NCBI GenBank assembly: GCA_964019055.1
Contig: OZ025216.1
Coordinates: forward strand, 3,813,501-3,877,500
Source of the DNA: Anthopleura xanthogrammica
Lineage: Eukaryota; Cnidaria; Anthozoa; Actiniaria; Actiniidae
DNA length: 64,000 bases
Direction: 5' to 3'
Position 1 is the stretch's first letter. The number at the start of each line of letters is the position of its first letter. The translations under genes and the position numbers were made by a program. Positions 1 to 13,000 of this stretch are shown piece by piece. A model generated the notes under the pieces. It worked only from the letters and a program-made list of their open reading frames with translations. It did not search any database and was not told where the DNA came from.

Positions 1-261
1 GAGAGTATATAGAACTTGATTATAGAACGTATAATTATAGAGTTGGTATAGAACTTAAATTATTTAACTTCATTTTGCCTACACATGTGTGAATGCAGTT
101 ATAGTAGACATTATAGGTTCTCTGTGTCGATATCAATCATAAGTACTGTAGTCCAGGTTCCCATAGGTTTGTCCAATTACAAAAGAAGCTGTTTTTTTGA
201 AATGTATTCAATAAGAATAATACTTATTTTAAGCACTATTTTATAAAAGCTTCAAGCTTAC

Positions 262-1025
262 TATACAGTTCTTCTTTGTCCAACACTCCAGTTCCATGAT
301 GCATTGCAGCACCGTCAATGTACGTCTGCCACACCCCAAAATTAGATATCCACGTCACACAAACGTGACTCCATTTTTTCTTTCCATTTCTGGAAAAAAA
401 TGGTAGGGAAAAAGAAATAAAAGACATATTGAAAATTCAGCTATTAGTTTTGCTGGATACAAAACTATGGCATTTCTGAGGATCAGTTCTAAGGAGCTTT
501 TTTGTGTCCATCTTTAAGGTAATCGGCAAGTTGTTCAATCATTTTGGTACAGACGCAAAAAATTATCTGTCACTATATGTCTTCAGCTTTGTAAAAGGAA
601 AGTTCTTTGTCACTGGATCGCAACGACCGTGAATATTTGCGATAGACTTAAAAAAGTCCGAAATCTAGGTCTAAACTTGTGCCAGGCCATTTTTAAAAGT
701 GCTTTTATACTATTAATATTAGCTCAAAAAATATTGTAGTTTGTACGGGTAACTAATGAAGATTAATCAGTACAAAACTTTGAATTTGTTTTTATATACC
801 TTGTAATAGTATGAATCTTGACAAACGCAATGTTTATGACATTCTTCATTTTCTCCACGTTCACATAATCAACTTTGATTTTGATTGGTGATAAGCTTTT
901 GATTGACACCCAAAGACACAAGGTCAATTCTTTCAGCGTTCTGCTTATCTTGATATTGAAAGAGTAGTTTTTATGGCCGGGCAAGAATCCAATGTCTGAC
1001 TCGTCACCCTGGGTTAACTTGTTAT
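262..1025 (-). CDS. Pentraxin-like domain, first two exons, left copy
   Basis: Exons 800-1025 and 262-389 correspond to 50947-51172 and 51598-51725. The third exon would lie left of position 1, so the module is cut by the window edge and is not naturally truncated. Confidence 0.8.
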
Positions 1026-4000
1026 CTGAATACAAAATCAATAGAAACATGAATTGGATTGAGATACGTAGTATTGGACTCATTTGTGTGTGACTGTGTT
1101 TAATGTTATTGGGATCCTGAAGTTAGTTCTGACCTACTTTCCAGAAAAGATAAACTCGCTACATTTTCTTGGGTGCAACGAGAAACCAATTCATGGCTCC
1201 CATCCAGACTTACCATTGCTGCAGCTTTCCTATTAGAATTGAAATCCTGCACAAACAGCAACCTTTTTTAAAGAGTGCGACAAGGATAACAAGGCAATTT
1301 TCTTAATTCACAGGACAGACAAGACAGGACAGACAATTGAAACAATTTATAATCAATTTTCCGCGATCAGAGTTTTAAATTCTAAGATATTCTAGCTAAT
1401 TTGTCGAGCTCGTGGGACATAGCGACGGTAACTAGGGGAGTCGGAACCATGAATTGAATTCAGTTACCAAGACCTACCTTGTGATTTCCTCAACGCCTTT
1501 ATAGAATCTGCAACCTTTTCATAAGAATTTTCATCAAGTACTTCCCACTGCAGTTTCTGAGCATGTCCTCTTACCCAGTCTTTCCATTCTTTTTGAATAC
1601 TGCTTTCTGAAATACAAATGTTACCAAAGCTCAATGGCCAAAAATCGCAGTTGTAATACTCTAAATTGTAGCATCAGTCCAATCAGACATCTCAGTTTCT
1701 TTAGAAAATTACAATTCCATCTCTTTCAATTCGCTTCCTTTCCATTCATATCATGTCGAAATCCCTTCTTTGGCTTTTTCCTATCGCTATCGAATACGTG
1801 AGTAATGATGGACTCTTACCTTTCATGAATCCATACACTTCTACACGTAGTACCTTGAACTCGTGGTATTTCGTTGGTATGAATCTAATGAGCCTGGCAA
1901 GAGTTCGAGTATCGTCTAACGTATTCTTGACGATACTTTTTCTATCTTTGTTACCGGAAAATAACTGAAAAGGCATACGAAAAATCTGTTCTTTTATACT
2001 GATTTAAGAACAGTTAATTGTATTATACATCAATTTATTCTTCATGATCAGTAAAAGGTCCTAAACAGAAGATGTTTTACCTTCACTTTCCCACCACTTT
2101 GATACAAAGCCCAGGTTTCATTGTCAATAGATGTTAATATCTTGTATTCCGTGGTCCACTCGTTATTACTTTTTCCACATCCTTGTGTAGCTACAGCACA
2201 GATGGTAAACACCGCACCCAAGTCTATCTGGAGATAGTCACTAGAGTCGGTAGTAGTCTTCGGTGCCCATCCAAAACCATTATAATCAACTCTCGCATGA
2301 TGGGGTTGATATCGATTATCATAATACGAAGTTGCAGTCAACTTGTTATCTGGAATAATACTGCTGTTTGATACACCAATGGCAATATCTTCACACTCTA
2401 GAAACAAAAATGGGTTTGAAAGTGTCAAAGAAAAGGACTGGCTCATTCAATGATAACTGATCAATGCCCTCTTTTCTACTCAGTTATATAGCTAATGCAC
2501 GACTATATTTCTTTTCCCTGTCATTTTGGAATATTATCATCATATGATGATGATGATTAACTCACTTTGTCTGTATGTAGTACAGTACTTTGATGGACAA
2601 GTTGGAACTTTTGTTGGAAAACGATAGACAAAATAGTCCTTGCAATTTCGTATCTTTACGACAGTTTCCTTAATACAGCACTTGTCTTCTGAGGCAAAGC
2701 AGAGCTGACGTTCAACTACCCCATCTTCTATTGCAGGAAGTTGGCCATTGATCCACCCCATATATTCAGTAGAGCAAGACCATTTCCCCTTTATGCACGA
2801 TCTTGCCAGTTGGTTTCCAGCAGAGCCGACCACTCGGTACCATGCAGTCGTAGAAAGATGATCATCACAACCTAGGAAATGCTTGTGGTCTGCAATGGCG
2901 TCTTCTCGACGATCTGAATAACTGAGGTTCTTGTATTCTTGACATTCTTGATGTGCTAAAAAGTGAAAACATCGATTATTTAATTTATACTTTAGTTGTG
3001 ATCACGGCTACGGTTGTAGTTCCGGTTGCACTTGAATGTACACACCTAAGTAAGGACAGTGGACGAGTAAGGAATCCTTACAGACAGAAACGCGGACTAA
3101 GGAAAGTATTTCTGGTCAACCTGGCTTTGCCCTAGTTTGCGATGAACGAACAACCCACCTAACATGATGTAACTAGCTTCTAAGGAAAAGGATCAATTTA
3201 ACAAGCCGGCAGTCCAGAGATCCCTCGTCGTACTGTAATCGTACATTGGTTTTGGTACCGAGTACCGTATTCTTACACTTCTACTGACTAAAGACTGCAA
3301 GATCATGAATGATTTGTACCTGGAATCTTCAGGCATGGCTCCTTTGAAACCCCTAAGTGATCAAACTCTATGATTGCGTTGTCATGTCGACTTTTTATCT
3401 TTATCTGCAAAACAGAAATGGCTCCTTGTTACTGATAATAAGAGCAAGCAAATAATAAGATTTCTTGCCAGCTGATCTTTCATTTTCTTTCTCAAACTAC
3501 CGCCGTCTAATCTTACCCGCAAACGCTCTTGCTTTTCTGGTAACGGCAGTTGAATAAATTTCCTTTTGTAAGTCGAGCTTCTGTAGCTGAATTCCTCTAT
3601 AGATATATTTGCTGTTTGGAATTCAACGGCAACTTTTCTTGAAAAATATTTTTTGCTGAAGACGGGAATCCAAAATCGAAAGCACCGCCATCCTTCTGCC
3701 TTTGCATGAATGAGTGGACTCGTTAGCGTAAATGTAGTTGTGTTTTTCACTGGCACAGGCCGCAAAATGAACCAATTTGCACCTAAGATACAGCAAGATA
3801 TTAGTATAGATCTGAAAGATGTCCTTTCAAAGATCTTGAACTGAGTTAGTCCAGAGCTGGACCCACTTTTATCGATGCAAGCGCGGCAAGAACGAACCGA
3901 GTAGTTGAAGGAGATCTAGACTGTTAAGAATCGTAAAGATAAAAGTGGGTCCAGGGACATTTGTCTGCGCATGCGTCACCACATCCCGTTTTTTGCCATC

Positions 4001-7000
4001 CTTTCACTTGTTGGTTTTGGAGAATTTCCTTCCCTACATTTTTGTTTTTCAGGTTCGAAGCAAAACAATCGATAAGACAAGAATGTTTAAAAAACATTTT
4101 TTTTTTAAATCGTTGAAAGAATGCAGATCCCCAGAATATACATCAATGCCTTAGCTGTTATTTCTGGCTTGTGTTTTTGTTTCTGTCAAAGTCATCAAAT
4201 ACTTGCTGCTGTTCACTGATTTCTTTTTTGGTCTTCGGCTGTAGTTGTAGTTTATTGAGTCCACTCCTGAGTCCACTATTCAGTGAAAAAGAAGAAATAT
4301 AGCCGTTCTACAAGTCTCCAAAAAGTCTTAACACAGATGAGTGGCAGTTAACAATAAACTCATTATTTGAGCCGTAAAGGTATTTCGTAGTTTCTTCTAG
4401 TTTTTGTCTGTTTATGTCCTCGAAATGTGCAGAAAATCCCCAAAAAACAACAGCGAAGGAATGTAAAACAAAGGTAAAATTCAAAGAACTTAGGTGGGTG
4501 TAAAAATCTGTCTTTATCCTCTATTTTTTCAAGTAAAATCACTGAACTTGCCACTGCTGAAGAAGGATTTGTACAGGACTGTGGGGGGGGGGGGGGGGGG
4601 GGACTATGCATTTTCGAAGGAACAACCTCAAAGAAGAGTCAAAAGAGTTTTCAAAAAAAAATCACCATTCCTAAGGATTTTACTGATGCAGATAAAAACT
4701 TTTTTCCTAGGCCAGAAGACCAATCCTTTGATAATGTTTTATTTTGGATATGATTAAACAAGGACCAATGTTGATATCGTCAAAATAGCATTCATAAACA
4801 CTTACGTTGAGAATAAACTGAAGCACAGCCATCCTCGACAAATCCTACATCATCAAGAGCGACAAAGTGATTACGCACAGTTCCAGTAATGATAATCTAT
4901 GATGGTAAGAATACGATAAATCTTTTTTTTCCATGCAGTATAATCATTAATTGATAATTTGTTTGGTATCTTTTCTTCCCTTCCCTTCCATCCATCCATC
5001 CATCCATCCATCCATCCATCCATCCATCCATCCATCCATCCATCCATCCATCCATCCATCCATCCATCCATCCATCCATCCATCCATCCATCCATCCATC
5101 CATCCATCCATCCATCCATCCATCCATCCATCCATCCATCCATCCATCCATCCATCCATCCATCCATCCATCCATCCATCCATCCATCCATCCATCCATC
5201 CATCCATCCATCCATCCATCCATCCATCCATCCATCCATCCATCCATCCATCCATCCATCCATCCATCCATCCATCCATCCATCCATCCATCCATCCATC
5301 CATCCATCCATCCATCCATCCATCCATCCATCCATCCATCCATCCATCCATCCATCCATCCATCCATCCATCCATCCATCCATCCATCCATCCATCCATC
5401 CATCCATCCATCCATCCATCCATCCATCCATCCATCCATCCATCCATCCATCCATCCATCCATCCATCCATCCATCCATCCATCCATCCATCCATCCATC
5501 CATCCATCCATCCATCCATCCATCCATCCATCCATCCATCCATCCATCCATCCATCCATCCATCCATCCATCCATCCATCCATCCATCCATCCATCCATC
5601 CATCCATCCATCCATCCATCCATCCATCCATCCATCCATCCATCCATCCATCCATCCATCCATCCATCCATCCATCCATCCATCCATCCATCCATCCATC
5701 CATCCATCCATCCATCCATCCATCCATCCATCCATCCATCCATCCATCCATCCATCCATCCATCCATCCATCCATCCATCCATCCATCCATCCATCCATC
5801 CATCCATCCATCCATCCATCCATCCATCCATCCATCCATCCATCCATCCAGGCTATCAATCCATCCATCCAGGCTATCAATCCATCCATCCAGGCTATCA
5901 ATCCATCCATCCATCCATCCATCCTTCCATCCTTCCTTCCTTCCTTCCTTCCTCCTTCCTCCTTCCTCCTTCCTTCCTTCTTTCCTTCTTTCCTTCCATC
6001 AATCCATCAATCTATCCATCCATCTGTTCAACCATCCACCCATAATTTCTTCCTTCCTTCCATTCTTCCATCCATCCTTCCATCAATCAATCAATCAATC
6101 TATCCCTCCAAAATATTCCTCCATCCATCCATTTGTCCATCCTTTCTTTCTTTCTTTCTTCTTTCCGTTTCATTGTATCAGTGAAATTCTTTTTATCTCA
6201 GTACGATACAAACCTTTCCTGTTGAGTTTCCAATTATTTGTAACTGTCCAAATGCCCAATCGCCTGAAGTAGAATTCGAAGTCTTCCAGAGAGAATTGGT
6301 CGTGGTTCCATTGTCATTAAAGATCTCAAGCAGAGAGTCTGATTCATCAGGAATAAAATACCAAAACTGCATGCAGAAACCAATATGTGTTGCGTTCCAG
6401 TGTTTCACGAGTCTTCCTTGACCAGGTTGGTTATTTTCTTCTGACTTTAAGATAATGTAGCTTTCTAGATTTTGATAAATGTATATAATATTACATATAA
6501 CAACATAGATAGTAACTTAGCATATTCATTTAGTTAAAAAATGGTTGATACCTTGGTCAGTCAATGACGTGTGGTCATGCTTAGGAAAGTGATGTTTCCT
6601 GAACTGATAATCCACTGGTCTAAAGAAATCCCAAAAGAGAGTGCCCTTGGTATCGTTTTGGAAGCCACAGAACTCGTTGTTGAACCCACAAATGCCTGGA
6701 TAATATCAAGAAGAAAAAGTATAATACATCGTTATGATGGTTAAGATAGCTGTGTTCAGTACGACTGTAATATACGTTATTCAATTAATGGTGATGATGA
6801 TGTGGTAAAATAATGACAAAGTAATGGTAAAGTGAATGAATGATGAAAACAGTTAAAGATGATGATAATGATGATGGCTGTTGTAATGGTAAAGCACAGG
6901 GAGCCCAATTTAGATAACAGTAAAAGGTGAAAATAAAATCGGAAAAAAATCGCGTTTAATTAATTTTTTAAATTCCAGGTCAAGATAATGTCCTCTATAA

Positions 7001-10000
7001 TACGAACGAGCAAAAATATCCGTAAAAAATGCACCAGAACTTTTTTTTTTCGCGCGCGCCTTTGTTTTCCAATGTAATTTCCCTATGATATCCTACCTGT
7101 GGATTTATGTCAATATAATTTAACAAGGGAGGAAAGTCAAGTCGCCATCTTGGACAACACAACACACTTTAAACCACGATTTCACCTTCTTTTAAACCTC
7201 CAACTCCCGAAAAAACTTGACCAAAATGTTCCCTAGGATGGGGGAATCATTTTTTTAAAAGTCGTTTTGATCTTCCTCACCGATTTCTCGGAACGAAATT
7301 TACGTGCAGAAAATTTTTCGTTTGCTGCAGATTTCCTGACTATCTTCTGTACGATTCGTTAAGGCAGCGGGACTGGGGCGAGAACCAATTTCGACCTCAC
7401 TACTCTCCCGCCTAGGCATTTTGTCACGTGTACACAACCCACTACCAACCTCCCCACAGGGCTAGTTTTGTTGTTGAAAAATTCTTTGACAAAGTTCAAA
7501 ATTTTTACAGTTTGTTGGTGAATTTTACTTAAAAAACGAAAGATAACTACAGATAATCCAAAACAATATCAGGTTTGGTGAATTTACCTTGGATGCCATT
7601 CATTCAACTTCAAATTTTGGAAATTTCCGTACTTTCTCAAGACAAAGCTGCACCAAACAGATGAAAACTGGTAAAAAAGAGGTGAGCAAAAAACTACACT
7701 TCTACTTCTTGAACATTTTGGTCAAGTTTTTTCGGGAGTTGGAGGTTTAAAAGAAGGTGAAATCGTGGTTTAAAGTGTGTTGTGTTGTCCAAGATGGCGA
7801 CTTGACTTTCCTCCCTTGTTAAATTATATTGACATAAACCCACACGTAGGATACCATAGGGAAATTACATTGGAAAACAAAGGCGCGCGCGAAAAAAAAA
7901 AGTTCTGGTGCATTTTTTACGGATATTTTTGCTCGTTCGTATTATAGAGGACATTATCTTGACCTGAAATTTAAAAAATTAATTAAACGCGATTTTTTTC
8001 CGATTTTATTTTCACCTTTTACTGTTATCTAAATTGGGCTCCCTGTGGGTAAAGTTAATAAAGGTTATGGTGGTGGTAGTTGTAAGAGATTACTTCCGGG
8101 CCCCGTATTCCGCCATTTCCCGTATTATCATGCATGTGAATTAAATAGTTCAGAACGACCGCCATCTTGTATTGCTTGTTGTGTGGCTTAGAGGCCAAGA
8201 CATAACAGTAGTGGTGGTAGTGGTGGTAGTGGTGGTAGTGGTGGTAGTGGTGGTAGTGGTGGTAGTGGTGGTAGTGGTGGTAGTGGTGGTAGTGGTGGTA
8301 GTGGTGGTAGTGGTGGTAGTGGTGGTAGTGGTGGTAGTGGTGGTAGTGGTGGTAGTGGTGGTAGTGGTGGTAGTGGTGGTAGTGGTGGTAGTGGTGGTAG
8401 TGGTGGTAGTGGTGGTAGTGGTGGTAGTGGTGGTAGTGGTGGTAGTGGTGGTAGTGGTGGTAGTGGTGGTAGTGGTGGTAGTGGTGGTAGTGGTGGTAGT
8501 GGTGGTAGTGGTGGTAGTGGTGGTAGTGGTGGTAGTGGTGGTAGTGGTGGTAGTGGTGGTAGTGGTGGTAGTGGTGGTAGTGGTGGTAGTGGTGGTAGTG
8601 GTGGTAGTGGTGGTAGTGGTGGTAGTGGTGGTAGTGGTGGTAGTGGTGGTAGTGGTGGTAGTGGTGGTAGTGGTGGTAGTGGTGGTAGTGGTGGTAGTGG
8701 TGGTAGTGGTGGTGGTGATGATGGTGAAAGTGGTGATCATTTTATAACAGTTACCTCTCTGAATTTGACATCTCTGGACGTTGGCTATTTGCTTGACTAC
8801 TAAGGCATCTATAAGTGAGTAAAAGTTTTCTAATGTTCGAGTTTAAGCAGCTAAAACACTCTAGTATTAGCACTCAAGTAATAGATAAATATCACCGTTT
8901 ATATAATCATGATTTGCCATACCACAAGATAGATTATGTCTCTCTTCTTCACAGTGCGTCTGCTGGCCACATGAACTGCACGTCCCATCCAAACACTGGT
9001 ACTCTGGACACTTTTTTTCTACATATGAAAAAAGATCGAAAAACAGCTAAAATATGGAAGGGTGGCAAATAACTACTTTTGGTTCTTTAATGAATAAGGA
9101 AAACATTCTTCTATTCTATTTTCTTCTCCTTCTGACCGCATTGTATAATTTCATAAAACTGATTGAAAACATAGTTTTATGTTAATATGAATTGAAATTA
9201 GTGAACCATATTTTTGATGGATGAGAATCGAATCCACGACCTTCCTAACACTAGTCGGACGCCCTAACCACTGAGCTACTGGAAACTTTAATGGTGAACG
9301 TAGGTCATCCTGTGGGCATTGCGACAAACAGACTGTAACCTGATTGTCTCTGTATAATGTCAATGTATGTGATATACAACTATTTCAAAAAATGTAGGAT
9401 GTTCATTTTTTTTATGTTAATACTCCAAATTATATTTCCTGTTTAAGTTTATAACCAACTCAAGAAGGACAAAGTAACTCACTACAATGATGTTCGTCGA
9501 GTTCCCCATCTGCACAGTCTCTCCTTCCATCACACAGACTATCATGATGGATACATTCTTGATTAGCACAGGTGAAGTAACCAGTTCGACAAACACACCC
9601 TTCCTCGTCAGAACCATCAGGACAATCACCATGGATACCATTACATCTTTGATGTTTCTTAACGCACTGGCCATTGGCACACTTGAACTCAGTTACTTTA
9701 CATCGAAAGCCTGTAGATCATGAAATAGAAGAAGAATTCTTTAGTTGGTAAATAATTTTGTAGTTTCAATAGTGCATCCGCCTCTAACCTCGGTGGTCTT
9801 CAGTTCGATTCATGGACTTAACAACATCACATGTGCGGAGAGTTTATTAGGTCTATCCCTTGGTTTAATGGTTATTTTTTTGGGGTTTTCCGATTTAAAA
9901 CTTAGCAAGCTAAATTCCAATTTAAACTGTGGTGTTAGCCCTACTCTGATTTTGATCAGCCAAGATTTTGTTTCTGAGAGTGTAAAATTTGAAGTTTACT

Positions 10001-13000
10001 TTTTCTGGAGACTTCATACCTGGTGCTGCAAACTCTGGGTAATGCCGACAGGATCTGCTGGTGGCCTGAAAGTCCCTCATCGCCATCGAAATAGAACCGT
10101 TTGTCTTAGAGATCCCTGTAAAAATGATCTATATAAAAAACATTAATACATTGGTTTCTTATAGCCATAGAGCCCTTATAAGCCTTTTTTAATATCCATG
10201 CATGGAATCCTTAGCCTCACGTTCATGCAACTCTGGCCACATTTAATGTATTAACTTACCTGGAAATTTTCCTCTGACTTTAAAGGTATGTTGGCTCTTT
10301 GCCACTTTAACCCATGGTGTCCGGACACCAACCACAAGAGTTCCTTAATCGAACTAGTTTTTCTATAGACTTCAAGACGGGATGAAGTGTTGGAAGGAAG
10401 AAGATAAGAGAACTCAATACACAACTTTATGTTTTTATAATTTGAGTTCCAAGGCAAAGACGGGGATTCCAGGGACGAATTTCCAGGAGTGAATAGAGCT
10501 ATAAAACCACCTAAAACAATAAAGAAGAAATTAAAAGTTTACTGGAAGAATTGTAATCGAAAGTAGAAGGCCTCGTATACGGTATATTCTTCTTACAAAG
10601 AAATTGTTACCGGCGAAGGAAAATGGAAAAACCTCACACTTTTCATTGCATGGGCAGGCGCGTTGCATTGTCAGATTGTCCTTTGATTCAAGTCATGATC
10701 ATAACAGAAAAATGCTCTAGTTTGTCTTTTTGGCAAAAGATTAAAAAAGGGATATAATTTTATTGTTACTTGAACGTCGTGCCGTGCAACGTTTGTGCAG
10801 TTGCATTGCAGTCAATAATGTTAATAATGTGGTTAAAATATTGATAATAAAAACAAACCACTTAGGGAGCATTCATTTTTTATGAGGGGGGAGGGGGGCG
10901 GAGTAATTAGAGGAATCAAATAGAAAAAAATGCTAGCCCCCATGGTAAGGAATTGAATATTTTGATAACCCCCCCCCCCCACTTCCAAATATAAAAAAAT
11001 TCTAGCCCCTCCCCCCCTCCAGAAAAAAACTAAAAAATATACCTTTTTTAATTTTTCATCTTATTCATGACCCCCATGGTTCAACATTCAAAAAAAATGT
11101 GACCCCCCCTTTTTATCTAGTAATTTTTTAATGACCCCCCCCTAATTCCTCCGCTACCCCACCTCCTAAAAAATGAATGCTCCCCTACCTCGGTACATAT
11201 TATTTTCTGGTTTGTTTTTTTCTCGCTTTTCCAAACTCCAGGAAGTGTCGTGTGCAGTTATAATCCATCCGGTATATTTTCCATCGCGAAAAGAGCAGTG
11301 AAGTCTTGTAGAATCTAAAACAGTAAAAGATAGAAAAATCGATCAACATCATGAAAAAAGTTTTAAAAACCTTCTCTTTAAAGCTACATTTCATACCAGA
11401 AACTTGTATGGACTCTACGACAGTTCTTCTTCCATTCCATGGCCATTTATTAGCGATGTCGTCAGCCAGAAAGCCATAGATAATCTATGCCAAATATTAT
11501 AAATAATATCAGTATTTTAAAGTTTTGATTATTAGTAAAAGCTTCAGTCTACACTCACAGTAAATTTGATAGGGCTGATTTGGCCCCACAGAGCCGTTTT
11601 GGCATTTTTAAAATAGTGCTATTTTGGCCCAGAGATGGGTCAAAATGGAACAAAATGCTATTTTGGCCCCATGAAAGCCATTTTGGCATAGCTTTATTAG
11701 TACTGTTTTGGCCCAAGGGTAAGCCAAAAAAGAATAAGAGGCTATCTTGGCTCTACCACAGCCATTTTAGCCCTATTACATTTTGTGCTGTTTTGGCCCA
11801 AAGGCTGGCCAAAACGGGACGAGGGGCTATTTTAGTTTGCGGGAGCCATTTTGGCCTCATAACATTTAGTGCTGTTTTGGCCCAAAGGCCTACCAAAATG
11901 GGACGAGGGGCTATTTCAGTTTGCGGGAGCCATTTTGGCCTCATAACATTTAGTGCTGATTTGGCCCAAAGGCTGGCTAAAACGGGACGAAGGGCTATTT
12001 TAGTTTGCGGGAGCCATTTTGGCCTCATAACATTTAGTGCTGTTTTGGCCCAAAGGCTGACCAAAATGGGACGAAGGGCTATTTCAGTTTGCGGGAGCCA
12101 TTTTGGCCTCATAACATTTAGTGCTGTTTTGGCCCAAAGGCTGGCTAAAACGGGACGAAGGGCTATTTCAGTTTGCGGGAGCCATTTTGGCCTCATAACA
12201 TTTAGTGCTGTTTTGGCCCAAAGGCTGGCTAAAACGGGACGAGGGGCTATTTCAGTTTGCGGGAGCCATTTTGGCCTCATAACATTTGGTGCTGTTTTGG
12301 CCCAAAGGCTGGCCAAAATGGGACGAGGTGCAATTATAGTTTGCGTGAGCCATTTTGGCCCTATTACATTTAGGGCTGTTTTGGCCCAAAGGGCTGTTTA
12401 AGTTTACTATTTGCTAATTGGGTTACCATATAAAACAAAAGGTTAATTATAATATTATATCCTATATATAAAGCTGTTCTGGTTCTATCATGGGCTAAAA
12501 TCTGTAAAATGGAAACCAAGGTGCTATTTTAGAATCCAGGGGGGCATTTTGGCTCCTTACATATCTTGTCTAAATTTGTTTTTTATTTTGAACTGATCGT
12601 GCAAATATTTTTTTGAAATATATAAATTACAAACTTTGCCGTAGCGAAAAAGCAATTTGAGTAAATATCATGTGATTGTATAGCCAATAACGTATATGAA
12701 ATGCAAGCCTTCCCGAAAAAATGATCCCATAATTCATTGCGTCCCGAAAGACCATGATTCTCAGCGGGGAAGGCATTTCAAAGCCCGCCATTTTCAAGAA
12801 GCATGGCCAACGACATGGTGAACAGTAGCTTCTTTATGTGATTCTTTTAAACCCTTTTGGGTAAGAATATTGACTGAAACTCAGAAGAACGGCACTTAAG
12901 ATGTTCAAGATCATTTTGGATCAGTTTTTTTTCCTTAAAGAAGGCTAAATTATCGGTGAGTGGATTATTTTAGCCGAACCTTTGTCCTTTGCCTTTAAAA

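Noticed and set aside
4947..5850. CRISPR-like regular repeats
   Set aside because: Pure tetranucleotide microsatellite with no spacers, in a eukaryotic intron.
4871..6272. Very long frames encoding DGWM or HPSI repeats
   Set aside because: They are translations of the (ATCC)n array in an intron, open in all frames, with no independent sign of coding.
8150..8747. Poly-Thr and poly-Val frames
   Set aside because: Simple translation of the (GGTAGT)n intronic array.
9190..9290. Functional tRNA gene on the minus strand
   Set aside because: A- and B-box-like sequences are present but acceptor and T stems do not pair; the same head occurs in several SINE copies.
11580..12401. A 273-residue frame with a [16 protein letters not shown] repeat
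   Set aside because: The frame exists on both strands through a roughly 120-bp minisatellite inside a transposon; unit length is divisible by three, so openness is expected. The mirror arm lacks it altogether.
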